This document shows positions 62,835 to 64,000 of a stretch of DNA of 64,000 bases, piece by piece. Under the pieces are notes generated by a model. The model worked only from the letters and a program-made list of their open reading frames with translations, did no database searches and was not told the DNA's origin. Within the stretch, counting starts at the first letter, position 1. Every line of letters starts with the position of its first letter. Location: NCBI RefSeq assembly GCF_001648115.1, contig NZ_CP011299.1, forward strand, positions 310,001-374,000, in the 5' to 3' direction. Position numbers and translations under genes: made by a program. This DNA is from Buchnera aphidicola (Schlechtendalia chinensis) (GTDB taxonomy: Bacteria; Pseudomonadota; Gammaproteobacteria; Enterobacterales; Enterobacteriaceae).

Positions 62835-63842
62835 TTGTATAATTTAATTCGAAAAATATTATTTTGTTTTGATCCAGAAAGATCTCATAAAATAGCACTA
62901 AATTTTTTAAAATTTAAAACACATTTTAGAAAAAATTTTATCAGTTCTGGAAAAGATCTATGCAAACCTGTAAAATGTATGGGATTAGATTTTAAGAATG
63001 TTTTAGGATTAGCAGCAGGATTAGATAAAAATGGAGTATATATTGATATTTTGTCTATGTTAGGTTTTGGATTTATAGAAATTGGAACTGTTACTCCACA
63101 GCCGCAATATGGAAATGATATACCACGTTTATTTCGAGTCACTCCAGCTAACGCATTCATAAATCGTATGGGATTTAATAATCACGGAATAGAAAAAGTT
63201 GTTTCAAATTTAAAAAAAACTGTTTTTAAAGGTGTAATTGGAGTAAATATAGGAAAAAATAAAAATACACCAATAAAAAAAGGAATATTGGATTACATTT
63301 ATTGTATGAAAAAGATATACCATCTTTCTAGCTATATTGTTATAAATATATCATCTCCAAATACAAATAAATTAAGAGAACTACAATATGGAAAACTATT
63401 TGAAGAAATTCTTTTAGGAATTAAACATACTCAAGAAAAATTAAGAATACTACACAAAAAATATGTTCCTATTGCAATAAAGATTGCACCAGACTTATCC
63501 AAACAAGAACTTATTCATATTACAAGTAATTTAATTAAATATGATATCGATGCTGTAATAGCAACAAATACTACAACAGACTTTTCACTTATAACAGGAC
63601 TTAAAAATAGTTCTGAAATTGGTGGATTAAGTGGCAGACCATTACAATACAAAAGTACAAACATAATAAAAAAACTTAGTAAAGAACTAAAAAATAAAAT
63701 TTCTATCATTGGAGTTGGAGGGATAGATTCACTAATATCAGCTCGAGAAAAAATAAATGCAGGAGCGCACTTACTTCAAATATATTCTTCATTAATATAT
63801 AAAGGTCCAAAGATCGTAAAAAAAATAATAAAATATTTATAA
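62835..63842 (+). CDS. pyrD: dihydroorotate dehydrogenase (quinone)
   Basis: Membrane-associated class 2 enzyme oxidising dihydroorotate to orotate. TTG start at 62835 gives MYNLIRKILFCFDPERSH, matching E. coli; AGGT lies nine bases upstream. FMN and catalytic motifs: LGLAAGLDKNG, IEIGTVTPQPQ, INRMGFNN, INISSPNTNKLR with the catalytic Ser, and IIGVGGIDS. 335 aa (E. coli 336). Pairs functionally with pyrC in this window. Confidence 0.96.
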   Translation: MYNLIRKILFCFDPERSHKIALNFLKFKTHFRKNFISSGKDLCKPVKCMGLDFKNVLGLAAGLDKNGVYIDILSMLGFGFIEIGTVTPQPQYGNDIPRLFRVTPANAFINRMGFNNHGIEKVVSNLKKTVFKGVIGVNIGKNKNTPIKKGILDYIYCMKKIYHLSSYIVINISSPNTNKLRELQYGKLFEEILLGIKHTQEKLRILHKKYVPIAIKIAPDLSKQELIHITSNLIKYDIDAVIATNTTTDFSLITGLKNSSEIGGLSGRPLQYKSTNIIKKLSKELKNKISIIGVGGIDSLISAREKINAGAHLLQIYSSLIYKGPKIVKKIIKYL

Positions 63843-64000
63843 AGATGTACTTAAAAACAATAAACACATAAACACAATAACTACATTTTAAATATAATGT
63901 TTAAATTTTGAAAACTTTAATATTTATATGTTTGAAACATCGTTAAATTTTATTAAAATAAATATTTTCTCGAAAACTTATAAAATTGTTAATTTAATAC

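Overview
The window is a chromosome segment of an AT-rich, genome-reduced gammaproteobacterial endosymbiont. Every recognisable protein reads as a slightly eroded Escherichia coli orthologue. The order of genes (gapA-fldA-phrB-ybgI-sucAB ... rpsA-cmk-aroA-serC-serS ... minCDE ... murJ-pyrC-flg ... rne-rluC-rpmF-fab-tmk-holB-ptsG-hinT-asnS-pncB-pyrD), the extreme A+T bias, the lack of mobile elements and the many decayed gaps point to Buchnera aphidicola, the aphid symbiont. The strain cannot be fixed from sequence alone. The missing genes (ihfB, cspC, flgD, flgE, flgK, flgN, a porin next to asnS, fabH, fabF) suggest a lineage more reduced here than the pea-aphid strain as I remember it.

Layout. 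1-2301 is a 2.3 kb gene desert followed by a 51-codon basic ORF. 2.6-15.9 kb is central carbon metabolism: gapA, sucAB, gpmA, pfkA, glpF, tpiA, with fldA, phrB, ybgI and the lipoprotein gene pal. 16.1-22.5 kb is a minus-strand block: rpsA, cmk, aroA, serC, serS. 23.1-36.2 kb holds trxB, infA, aspS, the zinc importer genes znuBC, mepM, pykA, zwf, htpX and terC (yoaE). 36.3-38.9 kb has tsaB and the division-site genes minCDE. 39.3-40.7 kb has a broken rsmC and three tRNAs (Leu-UAA, Cys-GCA, Ser-UGA). 40.8-49.4 kb has murJ, pyrC and a reduced flagellar cluster. 49.8-57.5 kb runs from a truncated rne through rluC, rpmF, fabD, fabG, acpP, tmk, holB and tatD (ycfH). 57.7-63.8 kb has ptsG, hinT, asnS, pncB and pyrD.

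How it works together. Glucose uptake (PtsG), most glycolytic steps (PfkA, TpiA, GapA, GpmA, PykA) and entry to the pentose phosphate path (Zwf) are present. From the TCA cycle only the 2-oxoglutarate dehydrogenase E1 and E2 subunits are here. AroA and SerC fit the amino-acid provisioning role of Buchnera. The flagellar genes encode exactly the rod, the P and L rings and their assembly factors, with the hook, hook-cap and junction genes missing, so the predicted product is a hookless basal body.

Notable points. Three genes (rsmC with two sites, fabG, pncB) are put out of frame by exactly one missing A in A9-A10 tracts, the pattern associated in Buchnera with transcriptional slippage. rne stops three codons after its Zn-link cysteines and leaves a recognisable remnant downstream. 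GlpF has lost two of three selectivity-filter residues. I found no CRISPR array, insertion sequence, prophage or clearly new system.
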